From CAZIOH01 sp964540815 (GTDB lineage Bacteria > Myxococcota_A > Polyangia > Fen-1088): 64,000 nucleotides of DNA. Below, piece after piece: positions 1-8,578 of the stretch (positions are counted from its first letter, which is position 1; each line of letters begins with the position of its first letter). The stretch is taken from NCBI GenBank assembly GCA_964540815.1, contig CAZIOH010000018.1, positions 1 through 64,000 of the forward strand. The letters are read 5' to 3'. The notes beneath the pieces were generated by a model. It was not told where the DNA came from. It was given only the letters and a program-made list of their open reading frames with translations, and did no database searches. The position numbers and the translations under genes were made by a program.

Positions 1-170
1 TATCGGGAAGTGCCTCGCTGCCGCTCGCACGTCCCCGCACCCCTCTCGCTCCACGCGGCAGAGCCGCGCTTCGCTCGCCCGGCCACTCTATCGGGAAGTG
101 CCTCGCTGCCGCTCGCACGTCCCCGCACCCCTCTCGCTCCACGCGGCAGAGCCGCGCTTCGCTCGCCCGG
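1..170. repeat. 82-bp direct repeat, two copies with an 88-bp period
   Basis: Bases 1-82 recur without a visible mismatch at 89-170, separated by six bases. Each copy contains a short hairpin: CGCGGC, loop AGA, GCCGCG, at 54-68 and 142-156. The copies sit just upstream of the HDOD gene and could be a dispersed REP-like element. The left copy touches the window edge, so the array may extend further. An open frame runs through both copies, but I do not consider it coding. Confidence 0.85.
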
Positions 171-249
171 GCTCGCGCCTCGGGACCCGCCCGGACCCAC
201 GGAGTGGGGCTCAGGTTTGCGGCTCGAGCATCCGAAGAATCCCTTCAAC

Positions 250-1305
250 ATGGCCGTCAACCTGCCACCACGCCATACCGGCGCGCATCTCACGGGAGGC
301 GCACCCCCGAACGCCGGCGCCAGCAGCGCGGCGTCTTCGCGCACGACGGCCAGCGGGCTCCCGGTCGCCATGCCCGGACGCGCCACCGCCACCGGGCTCG
401 CCGCGTCCCAGTCCCTTCACGCCCGCACCACCAGCGCCCAGACGGCGGCGGCGGCCGAGAGCCTCGCCCGCGCGGTGGATCAGGTCGGGGTCGACGTGGT
501 CGCCGATCCCGCCACCTTGCGCCGGAGCCTGCCCGACGTGGCCGCCCAGGTGCTGGAGATGTGCTCGCGCACCTCGGTGGACGCGGTGGGGATGGAGAAG
601 ACCCTCACCCGCGACCCGTTCCTCAGCGCGCGGGTGGTCTCGATCGCCAACTCGGCGATGTTCTCGCCCCGCATGCCGATCCTCAGCGTGCGCGACGCCG
701 TCGTGCGGGTGGGGCTCGACGCGGTCCGGGACGTGGTCTTGATGGTGGTCTCGAACTCGACCATGTTCCGGGTGCGTGGCTTCGAGGTCCAGGTCGACGG
801 CATGCGCCGCCGCATGCTGGGCTCGGCGGCCTGCGCCCGCCTGCTGGCCCGCGCGATGCGCGCCGAGGCGGAGTACGGATTCCTGGCGGGCCTGCTCCAC
901 AACATCGGCGAGCTGGTCTTGCTCGAGCGCTGCGCCCAGGACGGGCTCGTCACCCCCGAGCAGTGGGACGAGTCGCCGGAAGGCGCGGTGGTGCGCGAGG
1001 GGATCCTGGCCCACCACGCCCAGGTGGGCGCGGCCCTGTGCCGGGCGTGGAAGCTCCCGACCGGCGTGTCCGACGCGGCCCTCTACCACCACGACTATCA
1101 CGCCGAGGGCAAGAACCACCTGGCCGCCCACCTGGTCGCCGCCTCGGACGAGCTGGCCGAGTACGTTCTTCCGGGTCGCCCCAGCCCGGCGGTGCCGCCC
1201 CACGAGCTGCCGGCCACCGCCGAGCTCAAGCTCGGTCCCGCCGAGGTCAAGCTCATCATCGAGCAAGCCAGGCCCGTCGCGGCCGGTCTCATCGCCAGCC
1301 GGTAG
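250..1305 (+). CDS. HDOD domain signalling protein
   Basis: The product is 351 aa from the ATG at 250. Residues 1-75 are Ala/Thr/Gly-rich and probably disordered. An HDOD domain covers about 93-290, with the typical 'LPDVAAQVLEM' opening, a 'RDPFLSARVVSIANSAMF' helix pair and 'AGLLHNIGELVLLE'. HDOD proteins are HD-phosphohydrolase relatives that usually lack the metal site and act as signalling or scaffold modules, often tied to motility and c-di-GMP. I chose 250 because the frame upstream runs through the direct repeat; the ribosome site there is weak. Its neighbour on the other strand is convergent. Its place near flagellar genes suggests, but does not show, a motility role. Confidence 0.8.
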   Translation: MAVNLPPRHTGAHLTGGAPPNAGASSAASSRTTASGLPVAMPGRATATGLAASQSLHARTTSAQTAAAAESLARAVDQVGVDVVADPATLRRSLPDVAAQVLEMCSRTSVDAVGMEKTLTRDPFLSARVVSIANSAMFSPRMPILSVRDAVVRVGLDAVRDVVLMVVSNSTMFRVRGFEVQVDGMRRRMLGSAACARLLARAMRAEAEYGFLAGLLHNIGELVLLERCAQDGLVTPEQWDESPEGAVVREGILAHHAQVGAALCRAWKLPTGVSDAALYHHDYHAEGKNHLAAHLVAASDELAEYVLPGRPSPAVPPHELPATAELKLGPAEVKLIIEQARPVAAGLIASR

Positions 1306-1332
1306 GGCAGCACCGTCCGGGGCGCGCTGGCC

Positions 1333-1977
1333 TCACCGGCGCGCCGTGGCCGCCAGCGCCGCCGCCGCCGCGAGCTTGTGCGTGGCCTGCCAGGGTGGCC
1401 CGATCGAGCGGCCCATCTCGCCGAGGAAGGCGTCGACGTCCTCGCGACCTAGGGCCACCGCCGCCGCGCCGAACACGCTCTCACGGTCGTACCAGTGCAC
1501 CGACCAGCCGCGGGCCTGCGCGGCCGTGGCCAGCGCCTCGCGGTACATGACCGAATCGGCGACGTTCGCCGCGCGCGTGTCGGCGATCCGTTCTTCGGTC
1601 GTCGGCGGGAGCTCGGGGCACACGCGGATGGCGATGCGCGCGATCGGCACGGGCACCGTCGCGGACAGCGCCGCCAGGCCCTCGCGGGCGCCCCGCGCCG
1701 CGGCCTCGCGCACGCGCTCGACCAGCACCAGAGCATCGGCCAGCGAGACCGCCCGGGCCCACGGGCTGTTCAGGTAGCGGCCCACCGCCCACGACCCCTC
1801 GTGGTGATACGGGTGCGTCGGGAGCCCCTGCGTGAGATCGATGCGCCGACGATCGAGGAGCGCACCGCCCGGCGCGATGGTCACGAGCACCGCCGAGTTG
1901 CCGTTCTCGGCGACGCCGACGGTCGCCGCCGTGTGCGTTGCCTGCTTTGCCTCTGCCTTGGCCTTGTCCTTTGCCAT
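1333..1977 (-). CDS. conserved hypothetical protein in the dprE1-dprE2-like operon
   Basis: The product is 214 aa with a Lys/Ala-rich start (MAKDKAKAEAKQATH) and no clear signal peptide or membrane helix. I do not recognise the family. The body is a mixed alpha/beta sequence with a Tyr/His stretch (THPYHHEGSW) and a run 'ARGWSVHWYDRESV'. Its ATG shares one base with the stop of the upstream dehydrogenase (TGATG), so the two are almost certainly translated in a coupled way. This links it to the DprE1/DprE2-like pair, perhaps in handling the polyprenyl-phosphate sugar. That role is inference only. Confidence 0.6.
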   Translation of the reverse strand: MAKDKAKAEAKQATHTAATVGVAENGNSAVLVTIAPGGALLDRRRIDLTQGLPTHPYHHEGSWAVGRYLNSPWARAVSLADALVLVERVREAAARGAREGLAALSATVPVPIARIAIRVCPELPPTTEERIADTRAANVADSVMYREALATAAQARGWSVHWYDRESVFGAAAVALGREDVDAFLGEMGRSIGPPWQATHKLAAAAALAATARR

Positions 1978-2723
1978 CAGAAGCCGAGCTTGCGCATCAC
2001 GGCCCGGGGCAGCCAGCGGATCACCAGCATGATGAGACGCCAGATGGGCGGGGCGTAGACCACCGGGGTGCCGCGAACGATCGCGCCGAGCACGGCCGCC
2101 GCGACGGCGTCGGGCTCGCCGGCAAAGGGCGGAGGCCGCAGGCCCGCCGTCATCCCGGTCTTGACGAAACCGGGCTTCACCGTCACGACCCGCAGCCCCT
2201 CCGCGTGAAACTTGTGGTCCAGGCCCTCGAGGTAGGCGGTGAGGCCGGCCTTGGCGGCCCCGTAGAGCACCACCGGCTTGCGCCCCCGCTCTCCTGCCAC
2301 CGAGCTGAACACGCACAGGGTCCCGCCCCCGCGCGCGAGCAACCGCCGCCGCGCCTCCTCGCAGAACAGGATGGTGCCCGTGAAGTTCGCGGTGAGCATC
2401 CGCTCGGTCAGCGCCGGATCGGCCTCGAGCTCAACCTGGGTGGCGAAGACCGCGGCCGTCACCACCACCGTGTCGAAGTCCCCGCCGAGGGCCACCCGCG
2501 CGGCGTCGAACGCCGGCCCGAATCCGGCGGGCCGGCTCAGATCGCACGCCACCGTCCGGAACGCCCCCGGATCGCGGTGGGCCAGGATCTCGAGATCGCG
2601 CGCGCTGCGCTCGAGATCCTCGGCGTCTCGCCCGAGCAGGCACAGATCGTTGCCCCGCTCGACCAGCCGACGGCCGAGCGCCCGCCCGATCCCCTTGGTG
2701 GCCCCGAGGAAGACGACCTTCAC
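1977..2723 (-). CDS. short-chain dehydrogenase, DprE2-like
   Basis: The product is 248 aa from a GTG that overlaps the stop of the upstream oxidase (GTGA). An N-terminal Rossmann motif 'LGATKGIGRALG' binds NAD(P)H. A Ser near 'FSSVAGERGRK' and the 'YGAAKAG' Tyr-x-x-x-Lys form the classical SDR active site. In actinobacteria DprE2 reduces the 2-keto sugar made by DprE1, giving decaprenylphosphoryl arabinose. Adjacency to a DprE1 homologue makes the same two-step epimerisation the best guess, acting on an unknown lipid-linked sugar. The C-terminus has hydrophobic segments (IWRLIMLVIRWLP) that could touch the membrane. Confidence 0.75.
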   Translation of the reverse strand: MKVVFLGATKGIGRALGRRLVERGNDLCLLGRDAEDLERSARDLEILAHRDPGAFRTVACDLSRPAGFGPAFDAARVALGGDFDTVVVTAAVFATQVELEADPALTERMLTANFTGTILFCEEARRRLLARGGGTLCVFSSVAGERGRKPVVLYGAAKAGLTAYLEGLDHKFHAEGLRVVTVKPGFVKTGMTAGLRPPPFAGEPDAVAAAVLGAIVRGTPVVYAPPIWRLIMLVIRWLPRAVMRKLGF

Positions 2724-4099
2724 GCCGCGCGCCCCGCCCGGGGAGACGGCTCGAGCTCGGCGGGGGGCACGTCGCCCAGCACCCGCACCGACTGCGCGCT
2801 CACGATCCGCCCCTCGGGATCCCAGCGGCGACGGATGGCCTGCCACTCGGCGAGCCGCGGCTCCATGGCGCGGAAGTGCTCGACCCGGGTGAAGGCGTCC
2901 TTGGCGAGGTAGATGCGGCCACCCTCCTTCAGCACCTGCTCGTTCAGGGCATCGATCAGGGCCTGGGTGTCCGCGCGGACCGGCACGTCTACCGCGATCG
3001 AGATCCCCGATCGCGGGAACGACAGGAGGCCGAGGCCCTCCGGCCCGCAGTCCTTGATCACGCACAGGGGCGAGGCCCCGCCGCGCGCCACCAGGATCTC
3101 GAGGACGCGCCGGGCGGCGCCCGGACCGGCGGCGTCGGGCAGCACACACTGGTGCTGGGTCATCCCGCGGCGGCCGTAGAGCCGGTTCCAGTCGCGCAGC
3201 TGATCGAGCGGATAGAAGTACGACTCGGGGTGGAGGATCCCGCGCCGCACCCGCGCCACCTGCTTGTGCCACAGCACCGCGTTCAGGATCGGGACCGTGA
3301 CCGGATTGAGCAGGCCGCTCGGCAGGTTGAAGGGCATGGAGAGCCGGCGCTTCGGCCGCAGCACCCGCCGACCGACCTCGTCGGGCTCGGCCCAGCGCCC
3401 CTTGATGAGGATGCCACGGCCGAGCTTCTTGCCGGGGCTGCTGCAGTCGATCCACCCCACGGTCTGGGGCCACAGCGGCGCCGCCTCCTTCAAGGCCGCC
3501 ACGTAGGCGTCGATGTCCGGCACCTTCACGCTCTCGGCGTAGATCCAGGGGGACGGGATCCGCTGCATCCTGAACTCCACCTCGAGGATGTGGCCGGTCA
3601 GCCCCATCCCCCCGACGGTGGCGCGGAACAGGTCGCGCTCGACCGTGGGGCCGCAGTCCACGATGCGGCCATCCGCCACCCGTAACTTGAGCGCGGTGAC
3701 GTGCGCGCCGAAGCATCCGTCCCGGTGGTGTCCCTTGCCGTGCACGTCCGACGCCACCATCCCACCCAGCGTCACGTACTGCGTACCGGGAGAGACGGGG
3801 GTGAAGAACCCGCGCGGCAGGAAGGTCTCGACCAGGTGCTTGAGCGAGACCCCCGCCTCGGCCCGCAACACCCCGGAGGTCGATGAGAACGCCAGCAGGC
3901 GATCGGCCAGCACCGAGCCCGCGACCCGGGCGCCCGCCCGTGCGGGCAACGACGAGTCGCCGTAGGAGCGCCCGAGCCCGCGCGACAGCGCCACGCCGCG
4001 GGTGATCTCGGGCAGGTTCTCGGAGAGGGACTCGCGCGCCTCGATGGTGGGGACGCGGCCCCATCCCGACAGCGTCGCCAGCGGGGGCAATGGGCTCAC
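2720..4099 (-). CDS. FAD-dependent oxidoreductase, DprE1-like
   Basis: The product is 459 aa from a GTG. It belongs to the vanillyl-alcohol-oxidase/D-arabinono-lactone oxidase type: the FAD-binding half has 'GLGRSYGDSSL', 'VSPGTQYVTLGG' and 'DVHGKGHHRDGCFG'. The C-terminal half has 'LAKDAFTRVEHFRAM', matching the Lys-containing active-site segment of mycobacterial DprE1. The position of the Cys that nitro-inhibitors attack in that enzyme appears to be Ala here ('SIAVDVPV'). The expected reaction is oxidation of polyprenyl-phosphoryl ribose to the 2-keto form. It is first in an operon with the SDR and an unknown gene and lies 89 bases after motB, so readthrough from the flagellar block is possible. 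Confidence 0.8.
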   Translation of the reverse strand: MSPLPPLATLSGWGRVPTIEARESLSENLPEITRGVALSRGLGRSYGDSSLPARAGARVAGSVLADRLLAFSSTSGVLRAEAGVSLKHLVETFLPRGFFTPVSPGTQYVTLGGMVASDVHGKGHHRDGCFGAHVTALKLRVADGRIVDCGPTVERDLFRATVGGMGLTGHILEVEFRMQRIPSPWIYAESVKVPDIDAYVAALKEAAPLWPQTVGWIDCSSPGKKLGRGILIKGRWAEPDEVGRRVLRPKRRLSMPFNLPSGLLNPVTVPILNAVLWHKQVARVRRGILHPESYFYPLDQLRDWNRLYGRRGMTQHQCVLPDAAGPGAARRVLEILVARGGASPLCVIKDCGPEGLGLLSFPRSGISIAVDVPVRADTQALIDALNEQVLKEGGRIYLAKDAFTRVEHFRAMEPRLAEWQAIRRRWDPEGRIVSAQSVRVLGDVPPAELEPSPRAGRAA

Positions 4100-4188
4100 G
4101 GCTCCGTGAATCTACACGAGCGGGCTGCCCCCCGGCCACGACTTTGCGTGCGCGTGGGCGAGCGCCCGCGCCTGGGCCAGGGCGTTGC

Positions 4189-4941
4189 TCACGGGGTCTC
4201 GAAGTCGATCAGCAGCTCGACCCGGCGGTTGGCGTCGCGCCCGGCGGCGGTGGCGTTGGAGACGAGCGGCCGGGTCGCGCCGTACCCGGCCGCCGCCAGC
4301 AGCTTGCCGTCGAGGTTGTGGGCCCGCTGGATGTAGCTCGCCACCGAGGCCGCCCGGGAGGCCGACAGATCCCAGGCGTCCCGGTAACGCCCCGGCGGGA
4401 TCCGCCCATCGTCGGTGTGGCCCTCGACCCGGATCGGGAGCTGCAGCGCCACCATCTCGGCGGCGATCACGTCCAGCACCGGGATCATCTCGGGGCGGAT
4501 GGCGGCCTGGTTCGCGTCGAAGAAGCGCGACGCCGAGAGGCGCACGGCCAGGCGGTCGTGGTCGGTGTCGATCTGGACGTGGTTCTCGGGCCGCTCCTGC
4601 AGCACCTTGCGGAGTCGGCGCTCGATGCGCTTGCGGAGCTTCTCGGCCTGGTCCTCGCGGTGGGTGCGGGCCCGCTGCTCCGTGCCGTTCAGGCTGGGCT
4701 TGCACAGGCCTCCCTCGGTGGGTGGGCCCTCGAACAGGTTCTTGCGGTCGATGCCCCCGGTGCCCTTGAAGTGCATGGCGAACTTGATCGACTGCACCAC
4801 CTGGACCATCTTCTTGTTGTCGACCCGGCTCGTGGCGTAGAGCACCACGAAGAACGCGAAGAGCAGCGTGATGAAGTCGGCGTACGAGACCAGCCAGCGC
4901 TCGTGGTTCTCGTGCTCTTCGTGGTGTACGCGTTTGGCCAT
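4189..4941 (-). CDS. motB: flagellar motor stator protein MotB
   Basis: The product is 250 aa. A short basic/acidic cytoplasmic tail precedes the single membrane helix 'WLVSYADFITLLFAFFVVLYATS', in which Asp22 is the proton-channel aspartate of the family. A charged linker follows (residues about 60-115). An OmpA-like peptidoglycan-binding domain covers 120-245, with 'VRVEGHTDDGRIPPGRYRDAWDLSASRA'. It pairs with MotA, encoded 81 bases upstream, to form the ion-driven stator. It is the last recognisable flagellar gene of the block before the dprE1-like gene. Confidence 0.95.
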   Translation of the reverse strand: MAKRVHHEEHENHERWLVSYADFITLLFAFFVVLYATSRVDNKKMVQVVQSIKFAMHFKGTGGIDRKNLFEGPPTEGGLCKPSLNGTEQRARTHREDQAEKLRKRIERRLRKVLQERPENHVQIDTDHDRLAVRLSASRFFDANQAAIRPEMIPVLDVIAAEMVALQLPIRVEGHTDDGRIPPGRYRDAWDLSASRAASVASYIQRAHNLDGKLLAAAGYGATRPLVSNATAAGRDANRRVELLIDFETP

Positions 4942-5022
4942 GCGGGACTCGGGGAATCGCCGGGCAAGAGCCGGAGAAGCGGGCAGCGGTCCGGAGCGCC
5001 GCGAGGCGATCCGGACGCGGGC

Positions 5023-5802
5023 CTACTTCTTCGGCGGCTCGCCCTCCTTCTTGGGCCCGTGGATGCCGGCGTACGAGTTGAGCTTCTCTTCCAGCACCTG
5101 GGGGTTGAGGCCGCTTTGAATCGACAGCACGCCCTCGGCGATCAGGGTCTTGCGATCCCTCTCGAGGCCGAGCTTGCGCTTGATCTTGGCGGCCATGGGC
5201 AAGAACAAGAGGTTGGCGACGCCCACCCCGTAGACGGTGGCGACGAACGCCGTGGCGATGCCACCGCCGAGCTTGGAGGGATCGGAGAGGTTCTCCATGA
5301 CGTGAATCAATCCCAGCACGGCCCCGATGATGCCGACGCAGGGGGCGAAGCCGCCGCCTGACTCCCACACCTTGGCCGCGACGCTGGCGCTGTCGAACTC
5401 GTGGTGGATCTCGGTCTCGAGCGAGTCGCGCGCGACGTGGGCGTCCACCCCGTCGACCAGGAAGCTCACCGCCCGCTTCAGGAAGGGGTCCTTGATCTCG
5501 GCCAGCTTCTGCTCGAGCGCCAGCACCCCTTCACGCCGGGCCACCGCGGCCAGCTCGACGATCTCCTTGATGATCGCCGGGGAGTCGTCCTTCTTGTTCT
5601 TGAAGGCCAGCCCGGCCATCTTCATGCCCTTGATGAAGTCGGGCATGGGAAAGGCCACCGCGACGGCTCCGATGGTCCCCCCCACGACGATGATGAAGGC
5701 GGTGGCCTGGCCGAGCGAGCTCGCGTGTCCGCCTTCCAGGGCCTGCCCGCCGAGGATGCACACGATCGCAAAGACAATCCCGCCTATCGAAGTAAAATCC
5801 AT
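5023..5802 (-). CDS. motA: flagellar motor stator protein MotA
   Basis: The product is 259 aa, the usual length for the family. It has four hydrophobic segments, a cytoplasmic loop with charged residues that contacts FliG, and the conserved 'GGGFAPCVGIIGAVLGLIHVM' and 'VYGVGVANLLFLPMAAKIK' helices, including the channel proline. It ends in a Lys/Pro-rich tail. It begins six bases after the flbD stop, so flbD-motA-motB form one transcription unit. The sequence shows no feature that decides between proton and sodium drive. Confidence 0.95.
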   Translation of the reverse strand: MDFTSIGGIVFAIVCILGGQALEGGHASSLGQATAFIIVVGGTIGAVAVAFPMPDFIKGMKMAGLAFKNKKDDSPAIIKEIVELAAVARREGVLALEQKLAEIKDPFLKRAVSFLVDGVDAHVARDSLETEIHHEFDSASVAAKVWESGGGFAPCVGIIGAVLGLIHVMENLSDPSKLGGGIATAFVATVYGVGVANLLFLPMAAKIKRKLGLERDRKTLIAEGVLSIQSGLNPQVLEEKLNSYAGIHGPKKEGEPPKK

Positions 5803-5808
5803 GGCAGC

Positions 5809-6108
5809 TCAGGTTCCCCCTCGGCCGGTCTTCGTCGGCCCCGATCCCCGCGAGGCGACCGCGCTCGCGACCAGCCCCTCGGAGATGTCGTGTGAATCGG
5901 CACGAACGCCCGGTCCCTGAAGAACCCGCTGCCGGTAGCTCATCGCCCGGTCCACCACCTCCTCGACGCTCTCGCGCACCATCAGGCGGTCGCCGGTGGT
6001 CAGGGTGATCACCGTGTCGGGAATCCGCTCGATGGTCAAGATCAGATCGCTGTTGACGACGAACTCGTTGCCGTCGAATCGCGTGAGAAAGATCATGCGG
6101 TTGTCCAT
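5809..6108 (-). CDS. flbD: FlbD-family flagellar protein
   Basis: The product is about 99 aa. The core 'MIFLTRFDGNEFVVNSDLI' and 'TLTTGDRLMVRESVEEVVDRAMSYR' is the short FlbD family found between flgE and motA in many flagellar operons. It is unrelated to the Caulobacter transcription factor of the same name. Three starts are possible: 6120, 6108 and 6096. The AGGGG at about 6110-6115 fits 6096 best on spacing, while 6108 keeps MDNR before the core. The C-terminal 30 residues are Ser/Gly-rich and not conserved in type. The gene follows a strong hairpin region after flgE. Confidence 0.8.
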   Translation of the reverse strand: MDNRMIFLTRFDGNEFVVNSDLILTIERIPDTVITLTTGDRLMVRESVEEVVDRAMSYRQRVLQGPGVRADSHDISEGLVASAVASRGSGPTKTGRGGT

Positions 6109-6163
6109 ACCCCTGGTCATTGACGTCGGCAGTTCCCGCCGATTCCTGATGCCCCCAAAACGG

Positions 6164-6231
6164 TCTGGGCCGCCCTGCGTGGGCCAGGATGGCACCCACA
6201 CCGGCGGCCCAGATCCCCGGCAAGACCGGGG
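6164..6231. promoter_or_regulatory. two strong hairpins between flgE and flbD
   Basis: An 11-bp perfect inverted repeat (TCTGGGCCGCC at 6164-6174, its complement at 6203-6213) is followed at once by a six-bp stem CCCCGG at 6215-6220 and CCGGGG at 6226-6231 around the loop CAAGA. Both lie in the 198-base space between the flgE stop and the flbD start. There is no T-run, so a classical Rho-independent terminator is not supported. An RNA processing or attenuation site that sets stator-gene expression against hook-gene expression is possible. Confidence 0.5.
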
Positions 6232-6306
6232 CGGATCGCGTTCACGACCCTTGCGCAGGCCAGCAACCGACCGACGCGTCGAGCGCGCGGCCGTCGCCCC
6301 CGCTCA

Positions 6307-7653
6307 TCAGCGCTTGAGGTTCATGAGCTCGGCCAGCAGGGAGTCGGCCGTCGTGACGGTCTTGGCGTTGGCCTGGTAGTTGCGCTGCGCGGCGATCATC
6401 TTGATGAACTCGGTCGACAGATCGACGTTGGAGTTCTCCAGCGAGCCGGCGACGATGGCTCCCCTGCCGCCGCTCCCCGCCAGCCCGATGGTGGAGTTGC
6501 CCGAGGCGGAGGTGTCGGCGAACAGGTTGCCGGTCACGCGCTGCATCTGGTCGGGGGCGTCGATGGTGGCCACGGCGACCTGCCCGATGACCCGGCTCTG
6601 TCCGTTGCTGAACGAGCCGGTGATCTTCCCGGTCTTGTCGAAGCTGGTGCTCGACAGGACGCCCGAGCCGTGGCCATCCTGGGTCACCGAGGTGGGTTGA
6701 CTCTGCAGCGCGGTCTGGGTGACCCCGTCCATGCCGAGCCCGGCCGTCGGGACGGGGTTCGCGGTGCCAAGGTTGATGGCGAGGGCCTGGGGCGCCGTCG
6801 CCGGGTGACCCTTCGGCACGAAGGTCGAGGCCCCGAGGGTGCCGGCGTTCTGCAGCGAGCCGTCGAGGTTGAACAGGATCCCCGTGGCGGTGGAGATCTC
6901 CACCGGGGTCCCCGCGGTCCCGCCCTCGATGCCCGCGCCGTCGGTGAGGGCATGGTATTCCCAGGTGCCGCCGGTGGGCGGCGTGGCGGCCGAGTTCCCG
7001 TCGGCGGTCTTGCGGAAGTAGATGTCCACCTGGTGCTGGGCGCCGATGCTGTCGTAGACGGTGACCGTGGTGGCGAAGTTCGAGGTGGTCCCCGGGCTCA
7101 GCGGGTTCCAGGCCGCGGCCGGTACCGTCGAGGCCTGATCCAGGTTGGCCTTGACGTTGATCTTGGAGGTCGCGAGCGACGGCGAGACCGAGGCCCCGAG
7201 CTGCAGGTCGCCCGGCGTCGGGCCGATCGCGCCGGTCTGATCGGCCGAGTAGCCCTGGACCCGCAGGCCGTCCTGGTTGACGAGGTAGCCGGTCTTGTCG
7301 ACCGTGAACTGACCGGCGCGGGTGTAAAACTGGCCGGTCTGGCCGTTGTTCGAGCCCTTGACCACGAAGAAGCCGCCGCCGTCGAGGGCCAGATCCGTCG
7401 ACACACCCGTGTTGCTGAGCGCGCCCTGGGTCAGGATCTTCTGGACGTTCATGAGCTCGGCGCCGAGGCCGATCTGGGAGGTCGTGCCGCCCGCGCTCGG
7501 CATCTCCTGCGCCATCGCATTCGAGAAGTCGGCGCGGCTGGCCTTGAAGCCCGTCGTGTTGGAGTTGGCGATGTTGTCGCCGATGACGGACAGGTCGGTG
7601 GTGGCGGCCTCGAGACCTGATTGCCCGGTGTAAAGAGACGATACGAGACTCAT
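6307..7653 (-). CDS. flgE: flagellar hook protein FlgE
   Basis: The product is 448 aa from the ATG at 7653, preceded by a good AAGGA site eight bases away. The N-terminus 'SLYTGQSGLEAATTDLSVIGDNIANSNTTGFK' is the conserved rod/hook domain and the C-terminus ends with the family helix 'TEFIKMIAAQRNYQANAKTVTTADSLLAELMNLKR'. The middle is the variable hook surface. FlgE subunits are exported by the flagellar type III system and polymerise into the hook under the FlgD cap. The gene follows flgD after 133 bases. Confidence 0.95.
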   Translation of the reverse strand: MSLVSSLYTGQSGLEAATTDLSVIGDNIANSNTTGFKASRADFSNAMAQEMPSAGGTTSQIGLGAELMNVQKILTQGALSNTGVSTDLALDGGGFFVVKGSNNGQTGQFYTRAGQFTVDKTGYLVNQDGLRVQGYSADQTGAIGPTPGDLQLGASVSPSLATSKINVKANLDQASTVPAAAWNPLSPGTTSNFATTVTVYDSIGAQHQVDIYFRKTADGNSAATPPTGGTWEYHALTDGAGIEGGTAGTPVEISTATGILFNLDGSLQNAGTLGASTFVPKGHPATAPQALAINLGTANPVPTAGLGMDGVTQTALQSQPTSVTQDGHGSGVLSSTSFDKTGKITGSFSNGQSRVIGQVAVATIDAPDQMQRVTGNLFADTSASGNSTIGLAGSGGRGAIVAGSLENSNVDLSTEFIKMIAAQRNYQANAKTVTTADSLLAELMNLKR

Positions 7654-7786
7654 GTGCGTGTTCCTTTCGTGATTGGATGATGTGAAAGCGAAGAATCCGT
7701 GAGACCAAGAAGCGAGAAGCTCGACGCCGGCGACCGCGACGACCGCGGCCATTCAGGGTGGGAGTCGTCGCCCGGGCAGGCCCCCC

Positions 7787-8554
7787 TCACGGCCCAGCTC
7801 CGGTGGCGACGTTGTAGGCCTGCATGGCGCTGGCCGTGCTGCCCGCGGTCGCGCCCGACGACGGGGTCGAGGGGTCGGCCGGCGGCGCACTGACCGACAC
7901 GACGCTCGACATGCTGACGAGGCCACCGCCCACCTGCAGGTAGGGAACCCCGCCGTGAAACGTCACGCCGGTGACCGTGCCGCCGGTGGCCAGGCTGATC
8001 GGAACCGGGTTGCCGCTGGCGTCGACGGCGCTCGGGGCGATGGTGTAGGACCCGTCCGGCAGGACGTTGCCGTTGTTGTCGGTGCCGTCCCAGGTGACCG
8101 CCATGTCACCGGCCGCGGCGGCGCCCAGCTTCATGGTGCGGACGACGTGGCCGGCGCCATCGGAGACCGCGACCGTGACCTGGTCGGCCGGGGCCGAAAG
8201 GGTCATCTGCACCGAGGGGGCGCTCCCGCTCGCGAGCTGGATCTGCCCGCTCTGGTAGGTGACGTTCTTGCCGATGAAGGTGGAGGCGGCCGTCTGGTTG
8301 GCGGTGGCCTGTCCGAGCAGGAGCGTGTCCAGGCGGTTCACGGTGTTCTGCTGCTGCTCGAGGGAGGTGAACTGCGCGAGCTGGGCCACGAACGCCGTCG
8401 AGTCCTGGGGGTTCGTGGGATCCTGGTTCGCGAGCTGGGCAACGAGGAGCTTGAGGAACTCGTCCTTGCCGAGGGCGGTCGAGCCCGTCGGGGTGAGCGA
8501 GGTGATGGCCGGAAACTCGGTCTGGGTAGCGAGGCCTGGAACGACGGTTGACAT
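7787..8554 (-). CDS. flgD: flagellar hook cap protein FlgD
   Basis: The product is 255 aa; a GGAG site stands seven bases before the ATG. The N-terminal FlgD region 'ALGKDEFLKLLVAQLANQDPTNPQDSTAFVAQLAQFTSLEQ' is highly typical. It is followed by a FlgD Ig-like/Tudor part ('MAVTWDGTDNNGNVLPDGSYTI'). The C-terminal tail is a Ser/Ala/Thr-rich extension. It caps the growing hook during FlgE assembly. It lies 24 bases after the giant fliK-like gene. Confidence 0.95.
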   Translation of the reverse strand: MSTVVPGLATQTEFPAITSLTPTGSTALGKDEFLKLLVAQLANQDPTNPQDSTAFVAQLAQFTSLEQQQNTVNRLDTLLLGQATANQTAASTFIGKNVTYQSGQIQLASGSAPSVQMTLSAPADQVTVAVSDGAGHVVRTMKLGAAAAGDMAVTWDGTDNNGNVLPDGSYTIAPSAVDASGNPVPISLATGGTVTGVTFHGGVPYLQVGGGLVSMSSVVSVSAPPADPSTPSSGATAGSTASAMQAYNVATGAGP

Positions 8555-8578
8555 GGGTTATCTCCAAAGGGGCATGGG

